The position numbers and the translations under genes are program-made. The notes under the pieces are model-generated. The model ran no database searches and was not told the DNA's origin. It saw nothing but the letters and a program-made list of their open reading frames with translations. Below, in pieces: positions 55,576 to 64,000 of a stretch of 64,000 nucleotides of DNA (its first letter is position 1; each line of letters begins with the position of its first letter). The stretch spans positions 310,001-374,000 of the forward strand of contig JALQCR010000001.1 of NCBI GenBank assembly GCA_023336205.1, read 5' to 3'. The stretch comes from Pseudanabaena sp. Salubria-1 (GTDB lineage Bacteria > Cyanobacteriota > Cyanobacteriia > Pseudanabaenales > Pseudanabaenaceae).

Positions 55576-56757
55576 ATGCGTATTATCTTAATGACAGGAA
55601 AAGGCGGAGTTGGCAAAACTTCTGTCGCCGCAGCCACAGGTTTACGCTGTGCTGAATTGGGTTATAAAACTTTGGTTTTGAGTACCGATCCTGCTCACTC
55701 CCTTGCCGATAGCTTTATGGTCGAATTGGGGCATGATCCTAAAGAAGTTCGTCCAAATCTTTGGGGAGCAGAGCTAGATGCATTACGTGAACTAGAAGGT
55801 AACTGGGGTGCGGTCAAGCGTTATATTAGTGAAGTTCTCCAAGCCAGAGGATTGGAAGGAGTTCAGGCAGAAGAGTTGGCTATCTTGCCAGGGATGGATG
55901 AGATTTTTGGTTTAGTGCGTGTCAAGCGTCACTATGATGAAAAAGAATACGATGTATTAGTAATCGACTCTGCACCTACAGGGACAGCTCTTCGACTGCT
56001 TTCTCTGCCTGAGGTGGCAGGTTGGTATATGCGGAAGTTTTATAAGCCTTTACAGGGGATTGCTCAAGTTCTCAGTCCTGTATTTCAGCCGATTTTTAAG
56101 CAGGTGACTGGTTTCTCTCTTCCCAATAAAGAGGTAATGGACGCACCCTATGAGTTTTATGAAGAACTGGAAGCGTTAGAGAAAATTCTCACGGACAATA
56201 CCACCACAACGGTCAGACTGGTGACTAATCCAGAAAAGATGGTGATCAATGAGTCATTGAGAGCTCATTCCTATCTCAGTCTTTATAATGTGGCGACTGA
56301 TATGGTGATCGCCAATCGTATTATTCCTGAGGAAGTCCAAGATCCATTCTTTAAGGTTTGGAAGAACAATCAGAAGCAGTATTGTGAACAAATTCACCGT
56401 GATTTTCATCCTCTACCAATTAAGGAGATTCCTCTTTACGCAGAAGAAATGTGTGGAATTGCTGCTCTAGAAAGGCTAAAAGAGACTCTATATGGTAATG
56501 AAGATCCATCTCAGGTCTATTACAAGGAAAATACGATGCGTGTAGTCGAAGAGAACAAGCAGTATCGTTTGGAATTGTATTTGCCAGGTGTACCGAAGGA
56601 GAAGATTGAGCTAACCAAGACTGGTGATGAGTTGAATATCCGTATCGGCAACCACCGCCGTAATTTAGTTTTACCTCAAGCTCTATCGGTTCTGCAAACT
56701 GCTGGCGCGAAAATGGAAGATGACTATCTAAAAATTCGCTTTTCAACACCCGTTTAA
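55576..56757 (+). CDS. GET3/ArsA-family ATPase with C-terminal Hsp20-like domain
   Basis: 393 residues. The deviant Walker A is GKGGVGKTS at residues 8-16, followed by [12 protein letters not shown] (switch I), [16 protein letters not shown] (switch II) and [12 protein letters not shown]. These mark the TRC40/GET3/ArsA family of membrane-protein-targeting or arsenite-pump ATPases. From about residue 320 there is an alpha-crystallin-like beta-sandwich ([29 protein letters not shown]). This fusion is known in photosynthetic bacteria and plastid forms. No ars genes are nearby, so a chaperone/targeting role is more likely than arsenite export. It is convergent with the sugar dehydrogenase, 11 bases apart. 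Confidence 0.9.
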   Translation: MRIILMTGKGGVGKTSVAAATGLRCAELGYKTLVLSTDPAHSLADSFMVELGHDPKEVRPNLWGAELDALRELEGNWGAVKRYISEVLQARGLEGVQAEELAILPGMDEIFGLVRVKRHYDEKEYDVLVIDSAPTGTALRLLSLPEVAGWYMRKFYKPLQGIAQVLSPVFQPIFKQVTGFSLPNKEVMDAPYEFYEELEALEKILTDNTTTTVRLVTNPEKMVINESLRAHSYLSLYNVATDMVIANRIIPEEVQDPFFKVWKNNQKQYCEQIHRDFHPLPIKEIPLYAEEMCGIAALERLKETLYGNEDPSQVYYKENTMRVVEENKQYRLELYLPGVPKEKIELTKTGDELNIRIGNHRRNLVLPQALSVLQTAGAKMEDDYLKIRFSTPV

Positions 56758-56768
56758 GATTATATCAA

Positions 56769-57989
56769 TTACATTGGTTCAAGGCGAATAAGTTGCCCTG
56801 CTTGTTCATCGGTCAGAATATAGATAAATCCATCTTTCCCTTGGCGAACATCTCTTACTCGCTGACCGACAGGAATAGTTTCTTGAACTATTGTTTTATT
56901 ACCTTCGATTTTGATGCGCACAACTGATTTAGATACTAATCCACCAGCAAATAAATTACCTTCCCAATTTGGAAAGATATTGCCACGATATAGTAACAGA
57001 CCCGATGGAGCGATCGCAGGAGTCCACACCAATTTGGGATCGACCATATTGGGACGAGATACTTCCTTAGAAATTTTACCTCCTGTATATTCTTGGCTAA
57101 AGGTTACAACTGGCCAGCCATAGTTTTTCCCAGCTTCGATGAGGTTTAGTTCATCACCACCTCTTGAGCCATGCTCGGTTGACCATACTTGCTTGGAGAT
57201 GGGATCGGCAAATAATCCTTGAATATTGCGATGTCCATAGCTCCAAATCGCAGGATTAGCACCAGCAGTTTTCACAAAGGGATTATCAGAGGGAATAGAG
57301 CCGTCATCTTTAAGTCGTAGGACTTTGCCAAGCTGACTATTCAGCTTTTGGGCTTGATTGCGAATCAACTCACCATCCAGTTGTAATGGAGGATTGCCGC
57401 CATCACCGATCGCAATCAGCATTGTGTCATCTGGCAACCAAACAATACGCGAACCGAAGTGTTGATTCCCTGATTTTGATGGCTTTACCTCAAAAATCAC
57501 TTGTGGTTCCACCAAAGCTTTACCATCAAATTTTGCTCTCAAAATACTGGTGTGATTAGATTGGAAATTGCCACTGGAGTATGTGAGATAAACCAAATTA
57601 TTTTGAGCAAAGCGTGGATGGAGTGAGATATCCATCAAACCTGCTTGTCCAGATACAAATAAATTGGGAATTTCAGCGATCGCAATTTGCTCTAACGATC
57701 CATTGCGAAGGATTTTGACTCGACCCACTCGCTCGGTAATTAGAATCGCGCCATCGGGCAACCATGCCATTCCCCAAGGTCTTTCTAAATCTTTGGCTAC
57801 CGTAACTTGCTTGAAACTGTTTGGAGTAAGTTCTTTGTTAGTCTCGGCGGTACGCATCCGCTTCGGAATCGCCGATGTTGTAGGTTGCGCAACAATTGAT
57901 GGATTATTTGTTTCTGGGACAGTACAACTTCCTACGATCAGCGCAATCGCGCCAATTAAAAGGGCGAACGGACGGTGTAAATTCTTCAT
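56769..57989 (-). CDS. PQQ-dependent-type sugar dehydrogenase, lipoprotein
   Basis: 406 residues. The N-terminus has a lipoprotein signal, LIGAIALIVGSC, with the lipobox cysteine near residue 22, so it is membrane-anchored on the periplasmic side. The body is a six-bladed glucose/sorbosone dehydrogenase beta-propeller (PF07995): PWGMAWLPDGAILITERVGRV, AGLMDISLHPRF, GSRIVWLPDDTMLIAIGDGG, YGHRNIQGLF, STEHGSRGGDELNLIEAGKNYGWP. Substrate and true cofactor are unproven in cyanobacteria, and I saw no PQQ synthesis gene in the window. It lies directly downstream of the response regulator gene on the same strand (17 bases). Confidence 0.88.
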   Translation of the reverse strand: MKNLHRPFALLIGAIALIVGSCTVPETNNPSIVAQPTTSAIPKRMRTAETNKELTPNSFKQVTVAKDLERPWGMAWLPDGAILITERVGRVKILRNGSLEQIAIAEIPNLFVSGQAGLMDISLHPRFAQNNLVYLTYSSGNFQSNHTSILRAKFDGKALVEPQVIFEVKPSKSGNQHFGSRIVWLPDDTMLIAIGDGGNPPLQLDGELIRNQAQKLNSQLGKVLRLKDDGSIPSDNPFVKTAGANPAIWSYGHRNIQGLFADPISKQVWSTEHGSRGGDELNLIEAGKNYGWPVVTFSQEYTGGKISKEVSRPNMVDPKLVWTPAIAPSGLLLYRGNIFPNWEGNLFAGGLVSKSVVRIKIEGNKTIVQETIPVGQRVRDVRQGKDGFIYILTDEQAGQLIRLEPM

Positions 57990-58006
57990 CGCTTTTGGTT
58001 GATAAT

Positions 58007-58666
58007 TTATAAATGATTATTGTGAATGGCGATCGCTTGTTTGCGATCGCTTACTTCTAATTTATGCAAAATCGTATGAATATGTACCCGCACTGTCCCT
58101 GATGAGATGTACAGCAGATCGGCAATCTGTTGATTGGTTTTCTGCTCAGACATCAAAAGGAGAATTTCTTTTTCGCGTCGCGTCAAAGTATCAACTTTTG
58201 ACCCAGATAAATTATCAGACGTTATTTCAGAAGATTGATTTTGAAAAATATTATGGATTTCAGCAGTTGCAGCGGCATCCCACCAAGATGCTCCTGCGAT
58301 CACCGATCGCATAGCAAGAATTAAGGTCTCGGCAGCAACCCCTTTGAGGCAATAGCCCTGTGCGCCTGCGGTAACTAGACGCGAGATTAGCGATCGCTCA
58401 TTGCGTGAAGTGAGTACTAAAATCGGTAAGTTCGGATGATTGAGCTTGAGTTGGCGACAGGTTTCCAGCCCACCAAGCCCTGGCAAACCAATATCCAGCA
58501 GGACAAGATCAAAGGGTTGCTGTTTGGCAAGATCGATCGCCGTTTCCCCATCGTTAGCCTCTGCTAAAACCGCGATTTTGGTGTCCTGTTGCAAACGCAC
58601 TTGTAAACCAAGGCGAAATAGTTCATCGTCTTCAACTAACAGGATTTTAAGGTGATCTAAGGTCAT
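58007..58666 (-). CDS. NarL/FixJ-type response regulator
   Basis: 219 residues. The receiver domain, residues 5-120, has the acidic pair in VEDDELF, the phosphoacceptor D in LVLLDIGLPG at about 57, T in VLTSRNE and K in YCLKGVA. The C-terminal LuxR-type helix-turn-helix, from about 150, is TRREKEILLLMSEQKTNQQIADLLYIS followed by GTVRVHIHTIL. It is a DNA-binding regulator, cytoplasmic. The histidine kinase gene lies 63 bases upstream on the same strand, so the two form a pair; the sugar dehydrogenase downstream could be co-transcribed. Target genes are unknown. Confidence 0.92.
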   Translation of the reverse strand: MTLDHLKILLVEDDELFRLGLQVRLQQDTKIAVLAEANDGETAIDLAKQQPFDLVLLDIGLPGLGGLETCRQLKLNHPNLPILVLTSRNERSLISRLVTAGAQGYCLKGVAAETLILAMRSVIAGASWWDAAATAEIHNIFQNQSSEITSDNLSGSKVDTLTRREKEILLLMSEQKTNQQIADLLYISSGTVRVHIHTILHKLEVSDRKQAIAIHNNHL

Positions 58667-58729
58667 TTTTTTACAATAAACTTCGGGTATGGCAGGATAG
58701 ATGGCGCTCTGTGCCGTCTATCCTGTCGT

Positions 58730-59824
58730 TTAGGTAATGTCATGCGATGAATAGGGCAAAGTGGGTAAACGAAAGCCGAATATTGCGCCATGGGGAATAC
58801 GATTTTCTGACCAAATTGTACCGCCATGAGCTTCGATAATTTGGCGGGTTAGATATAAACCCAGCCCAGAACCAGTAGCTAAGCGATCGCTTTGTCCTTG
58901 ATAAAACCGATCAAATAAGTATGGCTTTTCATCAATCTTAATACCTGAGCCAACATCGAGCACTTGCACAACCTGATATGAAGATTGGATTTCTAGCACA
59001 ACTTCTACTTTTGCGCCTCGCGGAGAATGATTAATCGCATTGGTTAGTAAATTTGTAAAAACTCGCCGCAATTGGAAAGCATCACCATTTACCCACAGGA
59101 ATTTGCGAAAGTCCGACTCTCCATAATGCAGGTTCAGATAAACGCTGCGGCTTGTAGATAGTCTCAAAAGCGAGGTTGCTACATCTTCCGCTAATATTGC
59201 GAGATTAATTGGTTCTAATTGCAATTGTAAGCCTTCCGTTTCATTGCGATAGACATCAAGGAGGGTTTCCACTAATCTCAAACTATTCTGATGACTACGG
59301 ATCATCGTTGCAACTACAGTTTTTTGTTTGGCATGAATAGTCCCAAACTGTTCGCGATCAAAGGCTTGAAGCGTTTCGATCGCACCAAGTAACGGAGTTC
59401 GCAAATCATGGGTCAAAGTGGAAGCAAAGTCTTCGCGGACATTCATGATTTTTTCTTGGGATTGAAGTTGGGCTTGTTGCTGTACCAAAATTTGTTGTGT
59501 TTGCCGATCGCGATCGCTTAAGAAACTAGTTACGATTAATGCCGAAATTGTGACCAGCCGATTCACAATCATCGAGATTTGCACTTCTCCTTGTTTGGGA
59601 ATCCATATATTTAATAGGGTGAGAATTACGGCTACTAAGGTGAGTTGAAAAGTGCTACGGCGACCCAATTGCGAATTGGCGATGAGGATTGGGCTGATGT
59701 AGAGATAACCCATGACATATTCGGGAGGTGTGGAAAATTCCAAAATAATCACTAGCCCAAATAGTCCCACAATTATCCAAAATAAATGCGATCGCCAAGG
59801 TGATGCTGATGATTGTTTAGCCAT
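58730..59824 (-). CDS. Membrane sensor histidine kinase
   Basis: 364 residues from ATG 59824 (a GTG six codons earlier is possible). The N-terminal 100 residues hold about four membrane segments (LFWIIVGLFGLVIILEF, VMGYLYISPILIANS, LTLVAVILTLLNIWIP, LVTISALIVTSFL) with little periplasmic sequence, so the sensing is probably intramembrane. A coiled-coil linker leads to the H-box FASTLTHDLRTPLLGAIETL and the HATPase motifs VFTNLLTNAINHSP (N), VLDVGSGI (G1) and GSGLGLYLTRQI (G2). It pairs with the NarL-type regulator at 58007. Confidence 0.92.
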   Translation of the reverse strand: MAKQSSASPWRSHLFWIIVGLFGLVIILEFSTPPEYVMGYLYISPILIANSQLGRRSTFQLTLVAVILTLLNIWIPKQGEVQISMIVNRLVTISALIVTSFLSDRDRQTQQILVQQQAQLQSQEKIMNVREDFASTLTHDLRTPLLGAIETLQAFDREQFGTIHAKQKTVVATMIRSHQNSLRLVETLLDVYRNETEGLQLQLEPINLAILAEDVATSLLRLSTSRSVYLNLHYGESDFRKFLWVNGDAFQLRRVFTNLLTNAINHSPRGAKVEVVLEIQSSYQVVQVLDVGSGIKIDEKPYLFDRFYQGQSDRLATGSGLGLYLTRQIIEAHGGTIWSENRIPHGAIFGFRLPTLPYSSHDIT

Positions 59825-59892
59825 GCGTATCGAATTTCTCACAACCAGTCACCTCTCTCAAAAAATTAATCAAATAGCGCTCATTTACCCCT

Positions 59893-60330
59893 TTAGCGAA
59901 GATTCTCTAAGTCCGCTAGGTCTTGAAGTCTTCCAGATGCTAATTTATTCTTTTTAAGGTTATCAAGATCGATAAATTTAACAGCTATATCGTCAAGCAT
60001 TACTTCTATTTTAGATGCGTAACAGATTTGGAAGTCAATGCCATCTGGACTGGTAATTAAGTCAATGCGGTTAGGGGGATAACCAAGTTGGATGATTTGA
60101 TGCGGTTCTTGAAAGTCTTGTGCAGTCAGTCCTAAGCTGCCAAAGCCAAATTCTGCTAGTGCTGTAATTATTTTTTGTGAATTTTCTTCGCTGATTTCTA
60201 TCCAAATATCGATGTCTTTGGTATATCGTGGATGTCCATGTACAGCAACTGCATAGCCGCCGATGACTAAATAATTAACTTGGTTGTCGTTTAATAATTG
60301 TATAAATTCTTTGAAGTCTTGGTTGAGCAT
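59893..60330 (-). CDS. Nucleotidyltransferase-fold protein (AbiEii/DUF6036-like)
   Basis: 145 residues. The nucleotidyltransferase signature is complete: VIGGYAVAVHGHPRYTKDIDIWIE (G-G, then D-x-D), with a further acidic residue in IDLITSPDG as third metal ligand. Such small proteins occur as toxin-antitoxin partners (MNT/AbiEii-like) or orphan NTases in cyanobacteria. Here a 62-codon gene overlaps its 5' end by 56 bases in another frame, and the two are co-transcribed. Whether they form a toxin-antitoxin pair is inference. Confidence 0.8.
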   Translation of the reverse strand: MLNQDFKEFIQLLNDNQVNYLVIGGYAVAVHGHPRYTKDIDIWIEISEENSQKIITALAEFGFGSLGLTAQDFQEPHQIIQLGYPPNRIDLITSPDGIDFQICYASKIEVMLDDIAVKFIDLDNLKKNKLASGRLQDLADLENLR

Positions 60331-60463
60331 TGTATTTGTACTGATGGTATTCTTGGCGAATTTGTTCGAGGGTTTCTAGTCGCTTTTGGGGCGTTTGTTG
60401 TTGCCAGTATTGAAAATCGCTGAGTTGTTGTTTGATGTTGGTTCTGGTGATTACTTTTTCCAT
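60275..60463 (-). CDS. Small partner of the nucleotidyltransferase gene, unknown function
   Basis: 62 residues, basic and helical: VITRTNIKQQLSDFQYWQQQTPQKRLETLEQIRQEYHQY, which resembles the N-terminal part of small DNA-binding or adaptor proteins encoded beside DUF6036-type nucleotidyltransferases. It overlaps the following gene, which implies coupled translation. The glutamine-rich QYWQQQTPQKRLE motif is common in cyanobacterial gene pairs of this kind, as far as I recall. No signal or membrane segment. Confidence 0.6.
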   Translation of the reverse strand: MEKVITRTNIKQQLSDFQYWQQQTPQKRLETLEQIRQEYHQYKYNAQPRLQRIYTIIKRQPS

Positions 60464-60547
60464 TTGTTTAATTTGTCATTAGTTATATTTTGTGAAAGCT
60501 AGATATTTTTAGATTGATTAACTGACTCTCTCAACCCAAAATGCTTA

Positions 60548-63500
60548 TCAAAATGGAATATCACTATAATCACATTTATCTGACTCTAATTGGTTAAAGT
60601 TGTCAAAATCACAAGTCCAATTGCCATTATTGGCTAGATATAAAGCTAGAATTTCTTCTTGCTCATTACACAAATTCACTTCTATTCTGTTAGATTTAGA
60701 ACTCCAATTACGTTCGCTTAAATATTGTAATCGTGAGCCATTGGCTAGTAATTTCTGGGCTGATTCGACTTTATTCCAAGATTTTGAAGTGCCATTCCAC
60801 TTAAAACCATCTGCTTTTAGTAATTCTCTAATATTGTACGTTCCGTTGCTTTCACGACCTTTTTGATTGCTAACTTTGACGGTTACAAAGCGAGTTTCAT
60901 TTGTGAAGACTGGATAGCTTTTCCAGTCAAGTTCTTGTAGTTGAATTTTGCTGGTTAAGCCTACAACAAATGGCGACATTTTGAAATTATCTATAACTAT
61001 ATATAACTCTTCTTTAGCACGGGTTAGGGCGACATAAAACAAGCGGCGTTCATCTTCAAGTAATTTATTTTCATCATCGCCAAAAATGCGAAAAAAGATA
61101 GATTCAGGGTGAACACTGGGATAGTTATAGGCATCAAGAATAATTACTGCTTGTCGTTCTTTGCCCTTATATTTATGGGTTGTGGAAATATCGACTAAAT
61201 GTTCTAAATCTCCGACTAAGTTGAGCTTTTTGAGAATATATTTGCGAAATAAGTCTAGTTTTTTGATTTTGCCATCTACACCTTGCAAAAGATTTTTCTT
61301 GCTGAGTAGAGTAACTTGTTTTCCGTCTTGGATGAGTTGACCTGTTAGACGAATGATCGCAGCAGTTAAATCATAGCCATGTTCCTGTTCTTCGATAGGA
61401 GTCATCTGAAATTTAGCGATGTTAACCAGTTGAATTTTGCCTTGCGTTTGAGTGGAAGGCTGGGCAGGTATGCCTCTGTTTGCCATTAACTTGTTACCAA
61501 TTTCGACAATCTGTGAACCTGATCGGTAATTAGTGGTGATGGGTAAGGTATGAGATGGTTTGAATATTTTGGCGAAGTTTTTGTAATAGTACAAGTCTGC
61601 ACCAGCAAAGCTATTGATGGCTTGCCAATCGTCACCAACACAGAAAAATAACGCTTCAGGATTTTGTTTTCGGATGGCTGTAACGAGATTATGAAAGAGC
61701 AAAGAAAAGTCTTGGTACTCATCAATCATGATGTATTTAAGTTCTTTTAAGTCCCCTTGAACTTGGCTACTCAAAAATACGGTATTACCTTCGTCTACAA
61801 CTTTTGCGGCTCTTTGCATTAGTCCATCAAAGTCTTCTTCACTTGTTTGCTGAAGACGTTCTAGATAGGAACTATAAAAATCCTTTGCTAGAGTCAAAAA
61901 TTGGCTCATCTGGGTTTGAGGGGTAAATGGTACAGTATCGATACAATTATTGGCGACATGGTAGGGCTGTAACTGTTGCTCCGAGAGGATTCTGATTACT
62001 ATTAGCTGTGCTTATCCCCATGAACCCAGAAGAGCCCAAAAATTGATGTTCAACCCCAGCAATATCTTGATTGGTTGGAAGATTGTGCCAGTCAATTTTT
62101 TCTTTTAGTTGCTCAGGAGTCCAGCATTTTTTACGACAACGACCAATGAAGTTTGTCATAGCTTTATCAAAGCTATTTATAGCCCTATCTTTGATCTTCT
62201 CCCATATTTCTTGATCGCTAAGGCGTTTAAACTGAAGTCCTATTTGCTCTGTTAGGCTATGGTGCAACTGATCTTCCATTCCTTTACGCCCATGTCGTTT
62301 TAATATTTTGGGGTTTAGCTCAACAAAAAAATATTCAGATTGATTCTGCCAATATTTTCTCTTTTGTTCTGATTGCTCGTCATAGTTTGGATCACCTTTT
62401 AATCCAAAGTACTCAACTACAATTCCCTTTCTTTGATTTATCTCTTTTACAATCGTAAAATCAGGATGATAGTTAACACCATTCCACCAAAAGTTCCGTT
62501 CATATTTGAATGGAATATCATGTTCAAACAAAAAATCAGCAATAACTTTTTCACCTCCAGATTTGTAATTATATCCATCAATACCCATTTGAAAAGAGGA
62601 ACGACGATATACATACATTTCTTCTGGAGTTAAGTTATATCCCTTCGTAGTAAGAGTTTGCCAAGCGTCTCTAAATTTTTTAGTCATCAGACACTTAATC
62701 TGATCATAATAGATTGGATCTTGAAAATAATCATCGAAAACACTTTGTAAGCTATGACTCTTTTCTTGTTGACCGTCTACATCATCAAAGATTAATGTTT
62801 CATCAGGATGAACTAATCGATAAGCCAGTGCATGAAACGTGATAACGTGAGGAATATCACTTTGAAAATATTTTTGTAGTCTTTCTTTGACTTCTTGAAC
62901 GGCTTTTTTATTGAATGCTAAAAGTAGTATTTCGGATGATTTAATGTTGCAGTGCCTCTGCAAAAATAGAGCATGATTCACTAATGTCGAAGTTTTACCA
63001 CTACCAGCCCTCGCAACTACTTGAACATGACTACTAACTGAGCCGATAGCTAGAGATTGATCTAAATCAGATTTATTGTCAAAGCTGTTCTTCTCTAGCC
63101 ATGCTTTGATAAAAATTTGTTTTCTTCTTTGATAATCTTGTTGTGTAAGAAAAGACATGTATTTATGTTTGTAAATATTGTCAACATTTAAAAAATCTTT
63201 TTCAAAGGCTAATTCTAGTTGTGCTGAATTAGTAAAATCATCTTCACTATTTACTAGTAATAAATTTTGTTCGCCATCAATTAATTTTTCTAAATCATCT
63301 AAAAACTTATCAACTAAAAAGTTTTCATCTAAGTGATTAGAGCCTAAATTGTATTTTTGCGATTCCATTTTTTCTGTAAAAACCCCATTTTGATCATCAT
63401 TTATTAAATTTTTATCAAAAAACTCATCGTCAGAGTTATATCTTTTTGATCTGATATTTTCTATTGTAAGACTGTCAGTTCTATTTTGCTCTTTCAAGTA

Positions 63501-63833
63501 TTCCTCTTGGAGAAAGCTATAGATATATTTATCTAGTTGAGTATAGCCATCTTTACTAGTGAAATATTGATATAAATCATCCAATAAATCAAAATTCAAC
63601 TTAATATCTCTAAAGTTGTAAAAAAACTCTTGCCACGAAAATTGTAATTTTTTATCCAAGTATATGTAGATATCTTTACTATCTACATCCAAAATAATAT
63701 TGCTACCACCAATATATGTAATAATTCCCCACCTGCCATTGTTATTTTGAACTGGTAAACCAACAATCTTTCTCCATCTAGTTAAATTATTACCAGCATA
63801 TTTAAATAATAAATCTAATCGCCATTCACACAT
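60548..63833 (-). pseudogene. UvrD/HelD-like helicase with nuclease-like insert, split by a MITE
   Basis: N-terminal frame 63833-62037, C-terminal frame 61894-60548; removing the MITE (61903-62036) and one CAAAAATT gives 1048 codons in one frame (...GVEHQFLTLAKDFY...). SF1 motifs are all present: ARAGSGKTST, AFNKKAVQEV, ITFHALAYRL, IDEYQDF, VGDDWQAINSF, TTNYRSGSQIV, THKYKGKERQ, YVALTRAKEEL. Between the first and second halves of the motor lies a HelD-like PD-(D/E)XK segment: GGEKVIADFL, YHPDFTI, VVEYFGL, KRKYW. The last 130 residues are an unassigned C-terminal domain. The MITE adds 29 foreign residues and a stop to the first part and supplies a new ATG (61909) for the second. Confidence 0.87.
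61903..62036 (-). mobile_element. 134-bp ISL3-type MITE, copy 4
   Basis: Flanked by CAAAAATT at 61895-61902 and 62037-62044. It is in the opposite orientation to the other three copies; the interior is identical to copies 2 and 3. Confidence 0.92.
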
Positions 63834-64000
63834 TATGGTGTTTATATATTTTTTATTGATATTATTTCATTATAACTAGTATAATATCATTAAAGACTTA
63901 GGTTTGTATGAAATTTTAGCATTTGTCGCGATCGCCTATGTGCCAATCAACAGTATGAGTTAGCATAATACACATAGACAATGTGTACCCATATATGTAT
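63834..64000. other. Upstream region of the helicase gene
   Basis: A/T-rich, with TATAATATC-type stretches on the reverse strand near 63880-63890 that could be a -10 region for the helicase. No gene seen up to the window end. Confidence 0.35.

Overview
The window is chromosomal DNA from a cyanobacterium. The HIP1 octamer GCGATCGC and its core recur throughout. The genes include a bicarbonate permease, a CPP1-like J-domain protein, a PAP/fibrillin, a BCD/PucC-family transporter and a phosphoketolase. The many intergenic hairpins and heavy IS load suggest a Pseudanabaena-like filamentous form, but genus is inference. I recognised no tRNA, rRNA or CRISPR array.

Layout. 1-11770: mostly housekeeping genes (bicarbonate permease, NUDIX, Uma2, CPP1-like, nadE), then a type III polyketide synthase with a methyltransferase, a BCD/PucC-family transporter, an ankyrin protein, an MscS-type channel broken by a 220-bp MITE, and a fibrillin. 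11941-14627: an ISL3 element with a second ISL3 copy nested in it, which itself carries a 134-bp MITE. 14913-30410: a surface/outer-membrane gene locus whose first two genes are shattered by IS4-type and ISKra4-type elements; the OmpA/beta-helix gene and a last secreted-protein gene are intact. 30743-39205: a compact one-strand biosynthetic cluster: FAAL-ACP, two SyrP/TauD-like oxygenases, a cytochrome P450 and an AT-less KS-ACP-TE. 39308-41110: a C-minus L36 (ykgO-type), a WecA/MraY-family transferase and a small membrane protein. 41170-43943: an IS4-type copy split by a Tn5-like IS. 44273-51107: sat, xfp, then a histidine phosphatase, a methyltransferase and acetate kinase, all three with many frameshifts. 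51535-55379: an IS30 remnant, a secreted hypothetical, an Hpt protein and a third ISL3 copy carrying two MITEs. 55576-63833: a GET3/ArsA-like ATPase, a PQQ-type sugar dehydrogenase lipoprotein, a two-component pair, a nucleotidyltransferase with a small partner, and a UvrD/HelD-like helicase with a nuclease-like insert, split by another copy of the 134-bp MITE.

The mobile DNA can be dissected because nearly every element has a clean target duplication: ISL3 and its MITE 8 bp, the IS4-type 1258-bp element 4 bp (CTAA/TTAG/TTAA), ISKra4 9 bp, the 1301-bp IS 9 bp, the Tn5-like IS 12 bp, the 220-bp MITE 9 bp. Removing each element with one duplication restores an exact reading frame in the channel, both surface genes, the 1301-bp element's transposase and the helicase, so these are recent disruptions. 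The ISL3 and ISKra4 transposases are both split at slippery A-runs (A AAA AAG and A AAA AAC) in every copy, consistent with programmed -1 frameshifting.

The most promising biology is the 30.7-39.2 kb lipid/polyketide cluster. Its KS module joins the KS-AT linker to the post-AT linker with the AT domain missing, next to a tandem pair of SyrP-like oxygenases. The xfp-ackA neighbourhood (48.5-51.8 kb) contains so many indels, right after a G/C/A homopolymer tract, that poor local sequence quality is as likely as true decay.
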